This document shows positions 16,892 through 25,286 of a stretch of 64,000 bases of DNA, in pieces. A program made the translations under genes and the position numbers. The stretch's first letter is position 1, and every line of letters starts with the position of its first letter. The stretch lies in assembly GCF_042670205.1 (NCBI RefSeq), contig NZ_JBHUWD010000022.1, forward strand, positions 6,872-70,871, read 5' to 3'. Below the pieces are notes generated by a model. It did not search any database. It was not told the DNA's origin and saw only the letters and a list, made by a program, of their open reading frames with translations. Source of the stretch: Luteimicrobium sp042670205. Lineage in GTDB: Bacteria > Actinomycetota > Actinomycetes > Actinomycetales > Cellulomonadaceae.

Positions 16892-17065
16892 GCGAAGTAC
16901 TCCGGATGCCGGGGTACCCCGCGAAGTACTCCGGATGCCGGGGTACCCCGCGAAGTACTCCGGCTGCCGGGGTACCTCGCGAGGTAGACCGGCCGCCCGC
17001 ATACCTCGCGAAGTACTCCGGATGCCGGGGTACCTCGCGAAGTAGACCGGCCGCCCGCATACCTC
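16892..17065. repeat. Six tandem 29-bp palindromic units between thiB and thiP
   Basis: Six units of exactly 29 bp lie head to tail from 16892 to 17065, each starting GCGAAGTA or GCGAGGTA. Units 1, 2, 3 and 5 contain GTACTCCGG-N3-CCGGGGTAC, a 9-bp inverted repeat with one mismatch. Units 4 and 6 are a second subtype (GTAGACCGGCCGCCCGCATAC). A partial seventh unit follows. There are no unique spacers. The array sits in a 548-bp gene-free stretch (16655-17202); I see nothing else supportable there. The same unit recurs at 29011-29068. Confidence 0.9.
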
Positions 17066-17202
17066 GCGAGAGGCCGGAATCTGCTGCTCCCGGGCGCGCA
17101 GGACCGCGGATTTCGGATTCTCGGCGCGCGGCACCGAGGTGCCGGATGGAAGATCGCGCACCACTCTCCCGGACCTCGCCCAGGACAGGACCACAGGAAC
17201 GA

Positions 17203-18297
17203 TCAGCCAACGACAGCAGCCGTCCAGTCCTTGATCCAGCGCTCACGGTTCGCGGTGATGTCCTCGGCGGGCACGTCGAACGGCGTCGTCGCGAGCGGCG
17301 CGAACTTCTTCCAGGCGGCCGGGATCGTGGCGGCCGGGTCGACGGGGTACATGTACATGAGGTCGGGGATCGTGGACTGGACCTCGGTGGACTGCAGCCA
17401 GTCGACGACCTTCGCGGCGGCGGCGGGGTTCTTGGCGCCGGCGAGCACGCCCGCGTACTCGACCTGCCGGAAGCAGGTGTCGAGGAGCGCGCCGGTCGTG
17501 GTGGTCGCCTTGTCCTTGCTGAGCGTGAACGCGGGCGACGACGAGTACGACAGCACGATGGGCCGCGGGCCCTTGCCGTCGGCGCCGGAGAAGTCGGTGT
17601 AGTACGCGTCCTCCCAGCCCTGGTCGACCTTGAGCCCGTTGGCCTTGAGCGCCTTCCAGTAGTCGAGGTAGCCGTCCTCGCCCTTGGCGCCGACGGTGGC
17701 GAGGAGGAACGCGAGCCCGGGCGACGACGTCGCGGGGTTCTCGACGACGGTCAGGTCCTTGTAGGCGGGCTGGGTGAGGTCGTCGAGGGTCTTCGGCTCG
17801 GCGACGCCCTTCTTCGTGAACCAGGCGTGGTCGACGTTGAGGCACACGTCGCCGTAGTCGATGGGCGTGAGCTGCTGCTTCCCGTCGCTGCCGTCGACGG
17901 CGTACCGCTGGGCTTCGGCGGGCTGGGCGCCGGGCGTGTGGTCGGCGAGGACGCCGGCGTCGACGGCGCGGGTGGCGAACGTGTTGTCGATGCCGAACAC
18001 GGCGTCGCCGAGGGGCGAGTCCTTGGTGAGGACGAGCTGGTTGGTGAGCTGTCCGGCGTCGCCCTGCTTGACGAGCTTGACGGTGATGCCGGTCTGCTTC
18101 TCGAACGCGGCGAGCTGCTTCTTGTCGACGGAGAACGAGTCGTGCGTGACGAGCGTGACGGGCCCGGTCGCGGGCCCCGCGCTGGTGCCGCCGGCCGACG
18201 GTGCTGCTGCGCCGTCGTCGGACGTGCAGCCCGCGAGGGCGAGGCTGAGGGCGAGGGTGCCGGCGAGCAGGGCGGCGCGGCGGGTGGTGTGCTGCAA
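17203..18297 (-). CDS. thiB: Thiamine ABC transporter, substrate-binding lipoprotein
   Basis: 364 residues. It captures thiamine compounds outside the membrane and delivers them to ThiP. A lipoprotein signal ends in LSLALAGC (lipobox), and the mature part has the ThiB/TbpA features LVTHDSFSVDK, FGIDNTF, YGDVCLNVD and ...VEYAGVLAGAKNP. TTG at 18297 is chosen because GGAGG sits 5 nt upstream; a GTG at 18309 has no such site, and the longer upstream frame runs into the riboswitch. A TPP riboswitch precedes it directly. The next gene, thiP, is separated by 548 bp of repeats, unusual for a transporter operon. Confidence 0.92.
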   Translation of the reverse strand: MQHTTRRAALLAGTLALSLALAGCTSDDGAAAPSAGGTSAGPATGPVTLVTHDSFSVDKKQLAAFEKQTGITVKLVKQGDAGQLTNQLVLTKDSPLGDAVFGIDNTFATRAVDAGVLADHTPGAQPAEAQRYAVDGSDGKQQLTPIDYGDVCLNVDHAWFTKKGVAEPKTLDDLTQPAYKDLTVVENPATSSPGLAFLLATVGAKGEDGYLDYWKALKANGLKVDQGWEDAYYTDFSGADGKGPRPIVLSYSSSPAFTLSKDKATTTTGALLDTCFRQVEYAGVLAGAKNPAAAAKVVDWLQSTEVQSTIPDLMYMYPVDPAATIPAAWKKFAPLATTPFDVPAEDITANRERWIKDWTAAVVG

Positions 18298-18375
18298 CGT
18301 GTCCTCCACATGGTGCTGGAGGGGCGTGCGTGGTGTTCGTCGGGCGGCTGCTCGACGGGCGCCACGACGGAAGAG

Positions 18376-18476
18376 ATTCCCGACTTCCTCCACCGGTACT
18401 AACCGGGTCAGGTTCGAGGGTCTGCGGTGGTCCCGCACTCTCAGCGCCCATCCGCGGTGCGGACGACGCTCCCCTG
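18376..18476 (-). ncRNA. TPP riboswitch (THI element)
   Basis: On the minus strand, conserved TPP-aptamer elements appear in order: GGGGAGC at the 5' side of P1, GCTGAGAG in the P2/J3-2 region, then ACCCTCGAACCTGACC and GGTTAGTACC, ending GGAGGAAG. It lies about 80 nt upstream of the thiB start. The family senses thiamine pyrophosphate and lowers expression when it is abundant. The thiB ribosome-binding site is a separate GGAGG, so control could be by termination or by sequestration of that site. Confidence 0.95.
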
Positions 18477-18630
18477 TCGTTCGCCCCCCAGCCTACCGCC
18501 CGGGCGGGCGCCCCGGGGTCCCCGGGCACGGGCCAGGGGGTCACCCTGGGGCGACCGGGGTGGGTCCCGCGGCACGGTGGTTCCAGGTCGCCGGACGGCG
18601 CACCGAGCACCACTGGACAAGGAGCTGATC

Positions 18631-19239
18631 ATGGTGGACTTCAAGGTCGAGATCGTCGTTCTTCCCGTCTCGGACGTGGACCGCGCGAAGGCGTTCTACG
18701 AGAAGGCGTTCGGCGTCCCCGTGGACGTCGACTACGCGGGCCCGAACGGGTTCCGCATCGTGCACCTGACGCCCACGGGCTCGCTGGCGTCGCTCGTCTT
18801 CGGCAGCGGGATCACGGACGAGACGCCGGGCACGTCGGCGGCGGTCCACCTCGTGGTGGACGACGTCGTCGAGGCCCGCAAGGAGCTCGAGGCGCGCGGG
18901 GTCGAGGTGAGCGAGGTCTTCCACGACGCGGGCGGCGTCTTCCACCACAGCGGGACGACGGACCGCGTCCCGGGCCCGCAGCCGGAGCGCCGGTCGTACG
19001 GGTCGTGGTTCTCGTTCGCCGACCCGGACGGCAACGAGCTGTACGTGCAGGAGGTCACGAGCCGCGGCGCGGGCCGCGTCAAGCACGTGATCTACCGGTC
19101 GGTCGACGAGGTCGAGGCCGCGCTGCGGGACGCTGCGGAGGCGCACGGGCGCCACGAGCAGGAGCTCGGCCACGCCGACGAGAACTGGCCGGCCTGGTAC
19201 GCGACGCACATGGCGCAGCAGGCGGGCCTCGCGGAGTGA
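18631..19239 (+). CDS. VOC-family (glyoxalase-like) protein
   Basis: 202 residues: one vicinal-oxygen-chelate fold (about 4-135), opening VEIVVLPVSDVDRAKAFYEKAFG and ending in the metal-side motif FADPDGNELYVQEV, followed by a helical extension (about 150-202: DEVEAALRDAAEAHGRHEQELGHADENWPAWYATHMA). The tail is a known fusion form in actinobacteria, but its role is unknown. ATG 18631 follows AAGGAG by 7 nt. Enzymatic activity (lyase, dioxygenase or resistance) cannot be decided from sequence. It is divergent from the thiamine operon. Confidence 0.85.
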   Translation: MVDFKVEIVVLPVSDVDRAKAFYEKAFGVPVDVDYAGPNGFRIVHLTPTGSLASLVFGSGITDETPGTSAAVHLVVDDVVEARKELEARGVEVSEVFHDAGGVFHHSGTTDRVPGPQPERRSYGSWFSFADPDGNELYVQEVTSRGAGRVKHVIYRSVDEVEAALRDAAEAHGRHEQELGHADENWPAWYATHMAQQAGLAE

Positions 19240-19302
19240 GGTTCGCGCGACGCCTCCTGACCGGCGAGGATGGTGCCCCGTCCGCGTTGACCAGGAGGCG
19301 CC

Positions 19303-22047
19303 GTGCCGATCCCGACCGCTCCCGCCGGCCCGAGCGGCGGCCCGACCCGGCCCGCGCTGCGCGGCCGGGCCACTGAGCTCGCCGACCTCGACGGCGTCCT
19401 GCGTGACGTGCGGTCGGGCCGGAGCCGGGTGCTCGTCGTCCGGGGCGAGGCGGGCGTGGGAAAGACGGCCCTCCTCGACCGTCTCGTCGACGACGCGTCC
19501 CGCTGCCGGGTGGTGCGCGCGGCCGGTGTCGAGGCCGAGTCGGAGGTCGCGTACGCCGTCCTGCAGCAGGTCTGCGCCCCGCTCCTGGGCCACCTCGACG
19601 CCCTCCCCGAGCCGCAGCGCGAGGCCCTGTCGACGGCGTTCGGGCTGGGCGCGGGCGCGCCGCCCGCGACGCTCGTGATCGGCCTCGCCGTGCTGGGCCT
19701 CCTCGCGGAGGCGGCGCAGGAGCACCCGCTGGTGTGCGTCGTCGACGACGTCCAGTGGCTCGACCGGATGTCCGAGGTCGTCCTGACGTTCGTCGCGCGC
19801 CGGCTGGACGCCGAGTCGGTGGCGCTCGTCTTCGGTGCGCGCAGCCCCGACGACGGCGGGATGCTCGCCGACCTGCCCGAGCTGCGGCTCGCGGGGCTCG
19901 CTGCGCCCGAGGCGCGCGCCCTCCTCGACGCCGTGCTGCCCGGCCCGCTCGACGACGCCGTCCGCGACCGGATCGTCGCGGAGACGGGCGGCAACCCGCT
20001 CGCGCTGCTCGAGCTGCCGCGCGACCTGAGCCCGGCCGAGCTGGCGTTCGGCCTGGGCGCCCCGGACGGATCGGTCGCGACCCGCGTCGAGGACGGCTTC
20101 GCCGCACGGATCGCGGCGCTCCCGGAGGACACGCGACGCCTGCTGCTCGTCGCCGCGCTCGACCCGGTCGGCGACGTGGGCGTGCTGTGGCGCGCGGCAG
20201 ACCGGCTGGGCCTGGCGCCGGACGCGCTCGCTCCCGCCCGGGCGGCGGGCTTCGTCGAGGTCGGGGCGCGGGTTCGATTCCGGCACCCCCTCGTGCGGTC
20301 GGCGGCGTGGCGGTCGGCCGACCCCGCGGCCCTGCGCGAGGCGCACGGCGTCCTCGCCGACGTGACCGACCAGGCCCAGGAGCCCGACCGGCACGCGTGG
20401 CACCGCGCGCACGCCGCCGTCGGGCCGGACGAGGACGTCGCGGCCGAGCTGGAACGGTCCGCGGACCGGGCGACGGCCCGCGGCGGCCGGGTCGCGGCGG
20501 CGGTGTTCCTGGAGCGCGCGGCCGCCCTGACGCCGGAGCCGAAGACCCGTGGTGCGCGCGTGCTCGCGGCCGCCGAGGCGCGGTTGCAGGCGGGATCGTT
20601 GCGCGAGGTCGCGGACCTCCTCGCCGCCGCGGAGCTCGCCCCGCTCGACCCCGTCCTGCGCGCGACGCTCGAGCGCCTGCGCGCGCAGGCCGCGTTCGCG
20701 GCCGACCCGGGCCGTGCCTCGGGCCCGGCGCTGCTCGCCGCGGCGCAGCGGCTCGAGGGACTCGACGTCGCCGCGGCCCGCGAGACCTACCTCGCGGCCC
20801 TGGGCGCCGCGATGCACGCCGGACGCGCCGCAGGCGACGAGGGCGCCGCGGTCGCGCGGGCCGCGCTCGCCGTCCCGCCCGGCGACGACGCGACCGGGTT
20901 GCTGCTGACCGGGCTCGCCACGTGGTTCGTCGAGGGCCAGGCCGCCGCCGTCGGACCGCTGCGCCGTGGCCTCGCCGCCGTCACGGCCGACGAGGCGCCC
21001 GGTCTGCTCTGGCTCGCGGGCCCGCTCGCCCAGGAGGTCGGCGACGACGCGACCTGGTGGCGGCTGACCGAGCAGGCCGTCGACGGAGCCCGTGCGAGCG
21101 GCGAGGTGGCGGCGCTCCCGACGGCGCTCACGTTCCGCTCCCTCGCCCTCACCTGGGCCGGACGCGCGGCCGAGGCGTCCGCGCTCAACGCCGAGGCCGA
21201 GGCGCTCGCCCAGGCGACGGGCCGACCCCTCCACCCCGCCGGACCGCTCACCCTGACGGCCTACCAGGGTGACGAGCGGGCCGCCGCCCGGGTCCAGGAA
21301 GCCGTCGTCGCGGACGCGTCGGCGCGCGGTCAGGGGCGCCTCGTCGGGCTCGCGCACCACAGCCGGGCGCTGCTCCTCAACGGCCTCGGACGCTACCCGG
21401 CCGCCCTCGAGGCGGCGCGCGCCGGCGCCGCGTTCGACGACCTCGCCTTCATCTCGTGGACGCTCGTCGAGCTGGGCGAGGCCGCCGCCCGCGCCGGCGA
21501 CGACGACGCTGCCCGCGAGGCGCGGGACCGGCTGGCCGCCCGCGCGGCGGCGACCGGGACGGACTGGCTGGGCGGGCTGGCGGCGAGCGTCGCCGCCCTC
21601 ACCGCGCCCGACGACGAGGCGGAGCCGCTCCACCGCGAAGCCCTCGACCGGCTCGCGGCGCCGACCCTCACGCTCCACCGCGCCCGGGCGCAGCTCCAGT
21701 ACGGCGAGTGGCTGCGCCGTCGGGGGCGGCGGGTGGACGCCCGTGAGCAGCTCCGCGCGGCGCACGAGGCGTTCACCGCGTCCGACGCGCGGGCGTTCGC
21801 GGACCGGGCCGCGCGCGAGCTCGCCGCGACCGGCGAGACGGTCCGCAAGCGCACGACCGGGGCCGACGAGGACCTGACCGCCCAGGAGGCCCAGATCGCC
21901 CGCCTCGCTGTCGCGGGCCGGACCAACCCCGAGATCGGCGCCGTCCTGTTCCTCAGCCCTCGCACCGTCGAGTGGCACCTGCGGAAGGTCTTCGCCAAGC
22001 TCGGCGTCTCGTCGCGCCGGGAGCTCGCGGGGGCGCTCGCGCGCTGA
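19303..22047 (+). CDS. AAA-type LuxR-family transcriptional regulator
   Basis: 914-residue LAL-type regulator. An N-terminal AAA/NACHT-like ATPase carries Walker A GEAGVGKT (48-55) and a Walker B-like VCVVDDVQWLD. A long alpha-helical TPR-like middle follows (about 400-840), and the C-terminal LuxR/GerE helix-turn-helix (about 858-914) contains LTAQEAQIARLAVAGRTN and SPRTVEWHLRKVFAKLGV. GTG 19303 has GGAGG 4 nt upstream. Members of this family (MalT-like) are ligand- and ATP-controlled activators. The targets here are not evident. Confidence 0.9.
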   Translation: MPIPTAPAGPSGGPTRPALRGRATELADLDGVLRDVRSGRSRVLVVRGEAGVGKTALLDRLVDDASRCRVVRAAGVEAESEVAYAVLQQVCAPLLGHLDALPEPQREALSTAFGLGAGAPPATLVIGLAVLGLLAEAAQEHPLVCVVDDVQWLDRMSEVVLTFVARRLDAESVALVFGARSPDDGGMLADLPELRLAGLAAPEARALLDAVLPGPLDDAVRDRIVAETGGNPLALLELPRDLSPAELAFGLGAPDGSVATRVEDGFAARIAALPEDTRRLLLVAALDPVGDVGVLWRAADRLGLAPDALAPARAAGFVEVGARVRFRHPLVRSAAWRSADPAALREAHGVLADVTDQAQEPDRHAWHRAHAAVGPDEDVAAELERSADRATARGGRVAAAVFLERAAALTPEPKTRGARVLAAAEARLQAGSLREVADLLAAAELAPLDPVLRATLERLRAQAAFAADPGRASGPALLAAAQRLEGLDVAAARETYLAALGAAMHAGRAAGDEGAAVARAALAVPPGDDATGLLLTGLATWFVEGQAAAVGPLRRGLAAVTADEAPGLLWLAGPLAQEVGDDATWWRLTEQAVDGARASGEVAALPTALTFRSLALTWAGRAAEASALNAEAEALAQATGRPLHPAGPLTLTAYQGDERAAARVQEAVVADASARGQGRLVGLAHHSRALLLNGLGRYPAALEAARAGAAFDDLAFISWTLVELGEAAARAGDDDAAREARDRLAARAAATGTDWLGGLAASVAALTAPDDEAEPLHREALDRLAAPTLTLHRARAQLQYGEWLRRRGRRVDAREQLRAAHEAFTASDARAFADRAARELAATGETVRKRTTGADEDLTAQEAQIARLAVAGRTNPEIGAVLFLSPRTVEWHLRKVFAKLGVSSRRELAGALAR

Positions 22048-22091
22048 CCCACCGACCTGCCGTTTCGTCCGCGCGGTGGCAGGCTCCAAGC

Positions 22092-22571
22092 ATGTCGGAC
22101 GACGACCTCACCCGTCGCAACCCGGTCGCCCGCGCGATGGCGTGGGTCCTCAACACCCGGTGGGTGGTGCGTGCGCCGATCACGCTGTTCCGGTGCGGGC
22201 TGGGCTTCCTCTTCGGCGGGCGTCTCATGATGCTGACCCACCGGGGTCGGAGGAGCGGGCAGCGACGCTACGTGGTGCTGGAGGTCGTGGACCGCCCGTC
22301 GCGGGACGTCGTCGTCATCGCGTCCGGGTTCGGGGAGCGCGCGCAGTGGTACCGCAACCTCGAGGCCGACCCGCGCTGCCTCGTGAGCGTGGGCGTCCGG
22401 GTGAACGCGCCCGCGGTCGCGCGCCTCCTGCCCGACGACGCGAGCGCCGCCGCGCTGGAACGCTACGCCGCCCGCTACCCGCGCTCCTGGAAGGAGCTGC
22501 GGCGCGCGATCACCGCGTCGACCGGGGACCCGGGGTCGAAGATCCCAATCGTCCGGCTCGAGCTCCGCTGA
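22092..22571 (+). CDS. Deazaflavin-dependent (F420) nitroreductase-family protein
   Basis: 159 residues of the DUF385/F420-dependent oxidoreductase family. The motif LTHRGRRSGQRRYVVLEVV followed by VVVIASGFGERAQWYRNLEADPRCLVSVG matches family members that bind cofactor F420 or a fatty acid. ATG 22092 is preferred, with only a weak AGG upstream; translation may be near-leaderless. It sits 44 bp after the LuxR regulator, same strand, and may be cotranscribed. Its natural substrate is unknown. Confidence 0.85.
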   Translation: MSDDDLTRRNPVARAMAWVLNTRWVVRAPITLFRCGLGFLFGGRLMMLTHRGRRSGQRRYVVLEVVDRPSRDVVVIASGFGERAQWYRNLEADPRCLVSVGVRVNAPAVARLLPDDASAAALERYAARYPRSWKELRRAITASTGDPGSKIPIVRLELR

Positions 22572-22602
22572 ACCGCTCGCACGACCGCCGCACCGCCTCT
22601 GC

Positions 22603-22686
22603 CCCCGCCGACGGCGGCGCTCGGTTCGCCGACGGCGACGCTCAGTTCGCCGACGGCGACGCTCAGTTCGCTGAGGGCGACGCTCG
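22603..22686 (-). repeat. 21-bp tandem repeat array, left arm
   Basis: Four 21-bp units (22603-22623 degenerate, 22624-22644, 22645-22665, 22666-22686). On the minus strand the core is GCGTCGCCGTCGGCGAAC. The array lies just after the F420-type gene, in the 467-bp gene-free stretch 22572-23038, and is mirrored by an inverted array at 22938-23016. Read as protein on the minus strand it would give a heptad SVAVGEx, but no gene signals accompany it. Confidence 0.8.
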
Positions 22687-22937
22687 GACGACATGTGACC
22701 ACCCACCGGGGTTGTCGCCGACCATGCGGTTGTCCACCCCGAGGACTCCAACCTGGTGGGCAAACCCCCTGGTCGCCGAGTGCCATGGTGCCTCAGCGCA
22801 TGCTCGGCACGACTCCGCCGGAGCACCGATGGCGACGCATCGTTTGCGTTCGCGTCGCGCGACCATGCGGTTGCCGCCCTGAGCACCCGCGAGCATGGGA
22901 TCACGCGCGTGCTCGGCGTCGACAAGGGGGTCTGCTC

Positions 22938-23016
22938 GAACGTCACCCTCGGCGAACCGCACGTCACCCTCGCCGAAGCGAGCGTCACCGTCGGCGAACC
23001 CAGCGTCGCCCTCGGC
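22938..23016 (+). repeat. 21-bp tandem repeat array, right arm (inverted copy)
   Basis: One partial (22938-22953) and three full 21-bp units (22954-22974, 22975-22995, 22996-23016) with core GCGTCACCGTCGGCGAAC on the plus strand, the inverse orientation of the left array. The 251 bp between the two arms hold no supported gene but contain GACCATGCGGTTG twice (22720-22732, 22861-22873). The two arms could pair into a very long imperfect hairpin between two convergent genes. Confidence 0.8.
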
Positions 23017-23038
23017 GACGGGGGTGCACGGGCGCCGG

Positions 23039-24844
23039 TCAGGGGGTCAGCGGCCAGAAGACGGGGATCAGCAGGACGCACACCACGAGCCAGGCGAGCA
23101 TCGTGACGATCCCAAGCTTCCAGTAGTCGCCGAAGCGGTAGCCGCCCGGCCCCATCACCATCATGTTGGCGGGCGTCGCGATCGGCGTGAGGAACGACGC
23201 CGCCCCGGCGACGGCGACGAGCATGAGGACGGGCGCGAGCGCGGTCCCGGTCTCGGCGGCCGCGGAGACGGCGATGGGCGTGACGATGAGAACGGTCGCC
23301 GTGTTGGACACGACCTGCCCGAGCACGGCGGTGAGGACGAACAGCGCGATCAGGAGCACGTGGGGGTTCCCGGCCGGCACGACGCCGACGATCGCGTTCG
23401 CGATGCTGTCGGCTGCGCCGGAGTCCTGGATCGCGACGGACAGCGGGATGAGTCCGCCGACGAGCACGACGGTCTCCCAGGAGACGGCCCGGTAGGCCTG
23501 CTGCGGGGTGACGACGCGCAGCAGCACCATCCCGGCTGCGCCCACGAGACCGGCGATCGCGGGCGGCGCGGCGCCGGTGGCGAGCAGGACCACGGTCGCC
23601 GCGAGCACCCCGAGCGCCCGCCACGCCCGCGCGCCCAGGGGCACGAGCTGGCGTCGGACGAGCTCGGGGCTGTCGACGACGAGCAGCTCCTCGGACCGGG
23701 CGAGCGCCTCGACGTCGGGCCACGCGCCGTGGACGAGCATCGCGTCGCCCTCCTGGAGGTCGACGCCGTCGAGCCCGGTGTCGTGGCCGAGGCGACGGAT
23801 CCCGAGGACGGTCACGCCGTTGCGCGTGAAACCGGGGAACCGCCGGCTCCCGACGAGGGGCGAGCGCGGCGGCACCACGACCTCCGCGACGCCACGGTCC
23901 CTGCTGACGAGCCGGCTCGGGGTCGCGCGCGTGAGCGGGGTGCTGAGGACTCGCAGGCCCGAGGCGTCGGTGAGGCCCGTGACGGACGACGACGCGCCGC
24001 TCACCACGACGGTGTCCCCGTCGGCGAGCTCGCGGTCGACGCCGTGCCCCGCGCCGGTCGCGTCCTGCACGCCGACCACGCGGCCGTCGTCGGCGTCGAC
24101 GAGGTCCTCGGCGCGCCGCCCGAGGGCCGCGGAGCCGCCGGGGACGCGCAGGCGGTAGAAGCCCTGGTCGAGCTCGTAGTGCGCGGCGACGACGGCGGGG
24201 TGGGCCGAGTAGTCGGCGGGGAGGTCGGACGGCGTGCGGTGCGGGAGGAGGCGGGGCCCGAGGCGCCAGGCGACCAGGACCGTGACCGCGAGGAGTGGCA
24301 GCCCGACGAGCGCGAACTCGAAGAACCCGAACCCGTTGCCCGTCTGCTCCTTGAGCGACTGCGAGACGATCACGTTGACGGTGCTGCCGGAGAGCGCGAG
24401 CAGGGCCCCGACGCTGGCCCCGAACGCCAAGGGCATCGCGAGCTGGGAGGTCGCCGTGCCCGAGCGCCTCGCGGCGACGACCATGATCGGCAGGAGCGCG
24501 GCGGCCGAGCCGTTCGGGGTCACGAGGGCGGCCATGACGGCGGCGAGGACGACGAGCGCGACGAGGAGCCCGGACCGTCCCGTGCCGACGCGCTCGAGGA
24601 GCTGCTGCCCCGCCCACGCGGTGACGCCCGTCGCCTCGAGGCCCTCGGCCACGACGAACAGCCCCGCGATGAAGACGACGATCGGGTCGCCGAAGCCGGC
24701 GACGGCGGTCGTGGCGTCGACGACACCGGTCGCCCAGAGCGCGAGCGCCGCGAAGATCGCGACGAGGCCGACGGAGAACCGGTTCCAGACGAACAGCGCC
24801 ACGACGACCCCGAGGACGACGAAGCACCAGGCGCTGTCCGACAC
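23039..24844 (-). CDS. SLC13/DASS-family transporter with central RCK_C domains
   Basis: 601 residues. An N-terminal block of transmembrane helices (about 1-190), two soluble RCK_C/TrkA-C-like domains (about 215-380) and a C-terminal helical block (about 395-601) give the arrangement of SLC13/citrate-transporter proteins with a regulatory insert. Family stretches include LVTPNGSAAALLPIM with SGSTVNVIVSQSL in the first half, and QVVSNTATVLIVTPIA with LTPIATPANMMVMGPGGYRFGDYWKLG in the second. It probably imports a dicarboxylate, sulfate or similar anion with Na+; the substrate is not clear. ATG 24844. Confidence 0.88.
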   Translation of the reverse strand: MSDSAWCFVVLGVVVALFVWNRFSVGLVAIFAALALWATGVVDATTAVAGFGDPIVVFIAGLFVVAEGLEATGVTAWAGQQLLERVGTGRSGLLVALVVLAAVMAALVTPNGSAAALLPIMVVAARRSGTATSQLAMPLAFGASVGALLALSGSTVNVIVSQSLKEQTGNGFGFFEFALVGLPLLAVTVLVAWRLGPRLLPHRTPSDLPADYSAHPAVVAAHYELDQGFYRLRVPGGSAALGRRAEDLVDADDGRVVGVQDATGAGHGVDRELADGDTVVVSGASSSVTGLTDASGLRVLSTPLTRATPSRLVSRDRGVAEVVVPPRSPLVGSRRFPGFTRNGVTVLGIRRLGHDTGLDGVDLQEGDAMLVHGAWPDVEALARSEELLVVDSPELVRRQLVPLGARAWRALGVLAATVVLLATGAAPPAIAGLVGAAGMVLLRVVTPQQAYRAVSWETVVLVGGLIPLSVAIQDSGAADSIANAIVGVVPAGNPHVLLIALFVLTAVLGQVVSNTATVLIVTPIAVSAAAETGTALAPVLMLVAVAGAASFLTPIATPANMMVMGPGGYRFGDYWKLGIVTMLAWLVVCVLLIPVFWPLTP

Positions 24845-24958
24845 GTTCGGACCCTACGCGGGCGGCCCGGGGCTCGCGCGTCGGCTCTCCGGGTCCCGGC
24901 GGGCGCTCGGGAGCACTACGGTGGGACCCGACAGCCCGTTACCCACCGGAGGCAGGCC

Positions 24959-25282
24959 GTGGCCGACCCGAAGCCCCAACCGAAGCCGACCGCGACGTCG
25001 CAGATCCTCACGGCGGTGCTCACCGCCGGTGCGGGCTGGGCGGCCCAGAAGCTCGTGCGCACCGTGTGGGCGCGCCGGGCGGGCAGCGCCCCGAAGAACG
25101 CGGCCGACCCCAACGTGTCCGCGGTCGCCGCGGTCGTCTTCGCGGCCGTCGCCGCCGCGGTCGGGGCGATCGCGCAGCGTGCCGCGACGCGCGGGGCGGA
25201 GCGGGTCGCCGCGCGGATCCACGCACCGGGTGCGAAGACGGTCGAGTCGACCCTGCGCGACTCCTCGAACGCGGAGCTCTGA
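24959..25282 (+). CDS. DUF4235-like small membrane protein
   Basis: 107 residues, with an N-terminal hydrophobic segment (ILTAVLTAGAGWAAQKLV) and a second one (VSAVAAVVFAAVAAAVGAIAQRAATRG), the DUF4235 layout also seen at 7448. GTG 24959 follows GGAGG by 6 nt. Only 4 bp separate its stop from the proline iminopeptidase GTG, so the two are translationally linked. The function is unknown; a membrane-associated helper role is only a guess. Confidence 0.8.
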   Translation: MADPKPQPKPTATSQILTAVLTAGAGWAAQKLVRTVWARRAGSAPKNAADPNVSAVAAVVFAAVAAAVGAIAQRAATRGAERVAARIHAPGAKTVESTLRDSSNAEL

Positions 25283-25286
25283 CGCC

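Noticed and set aside
16892..17065. CRISPR array
   Set aside because: Units are 29 bp head to tail with no unique spacers, and no cas genes are present; it is a tandem palindromic repeat.
18541..22089. A 1182-codon minus-strand open frame over the VOC and LuxR genes
   Set aside because: Arginine-rich composition without motifs, antisense to genes with clear domains.
22663..22962. A 99-codon minus-strand gene in the core of the mirrored 21-bp arrays
   Set aside because: No ribosome-binding site, no family similarity, and both ends consist of the repeat units.
22895..24958. Long plus-strand frame preceding the DUF4235 gene
   Set aside because: It is antisense to the SLC13 transporter and consists of charged low-complexity sequence; only its last 107 codons from GTG 24959 are supported.
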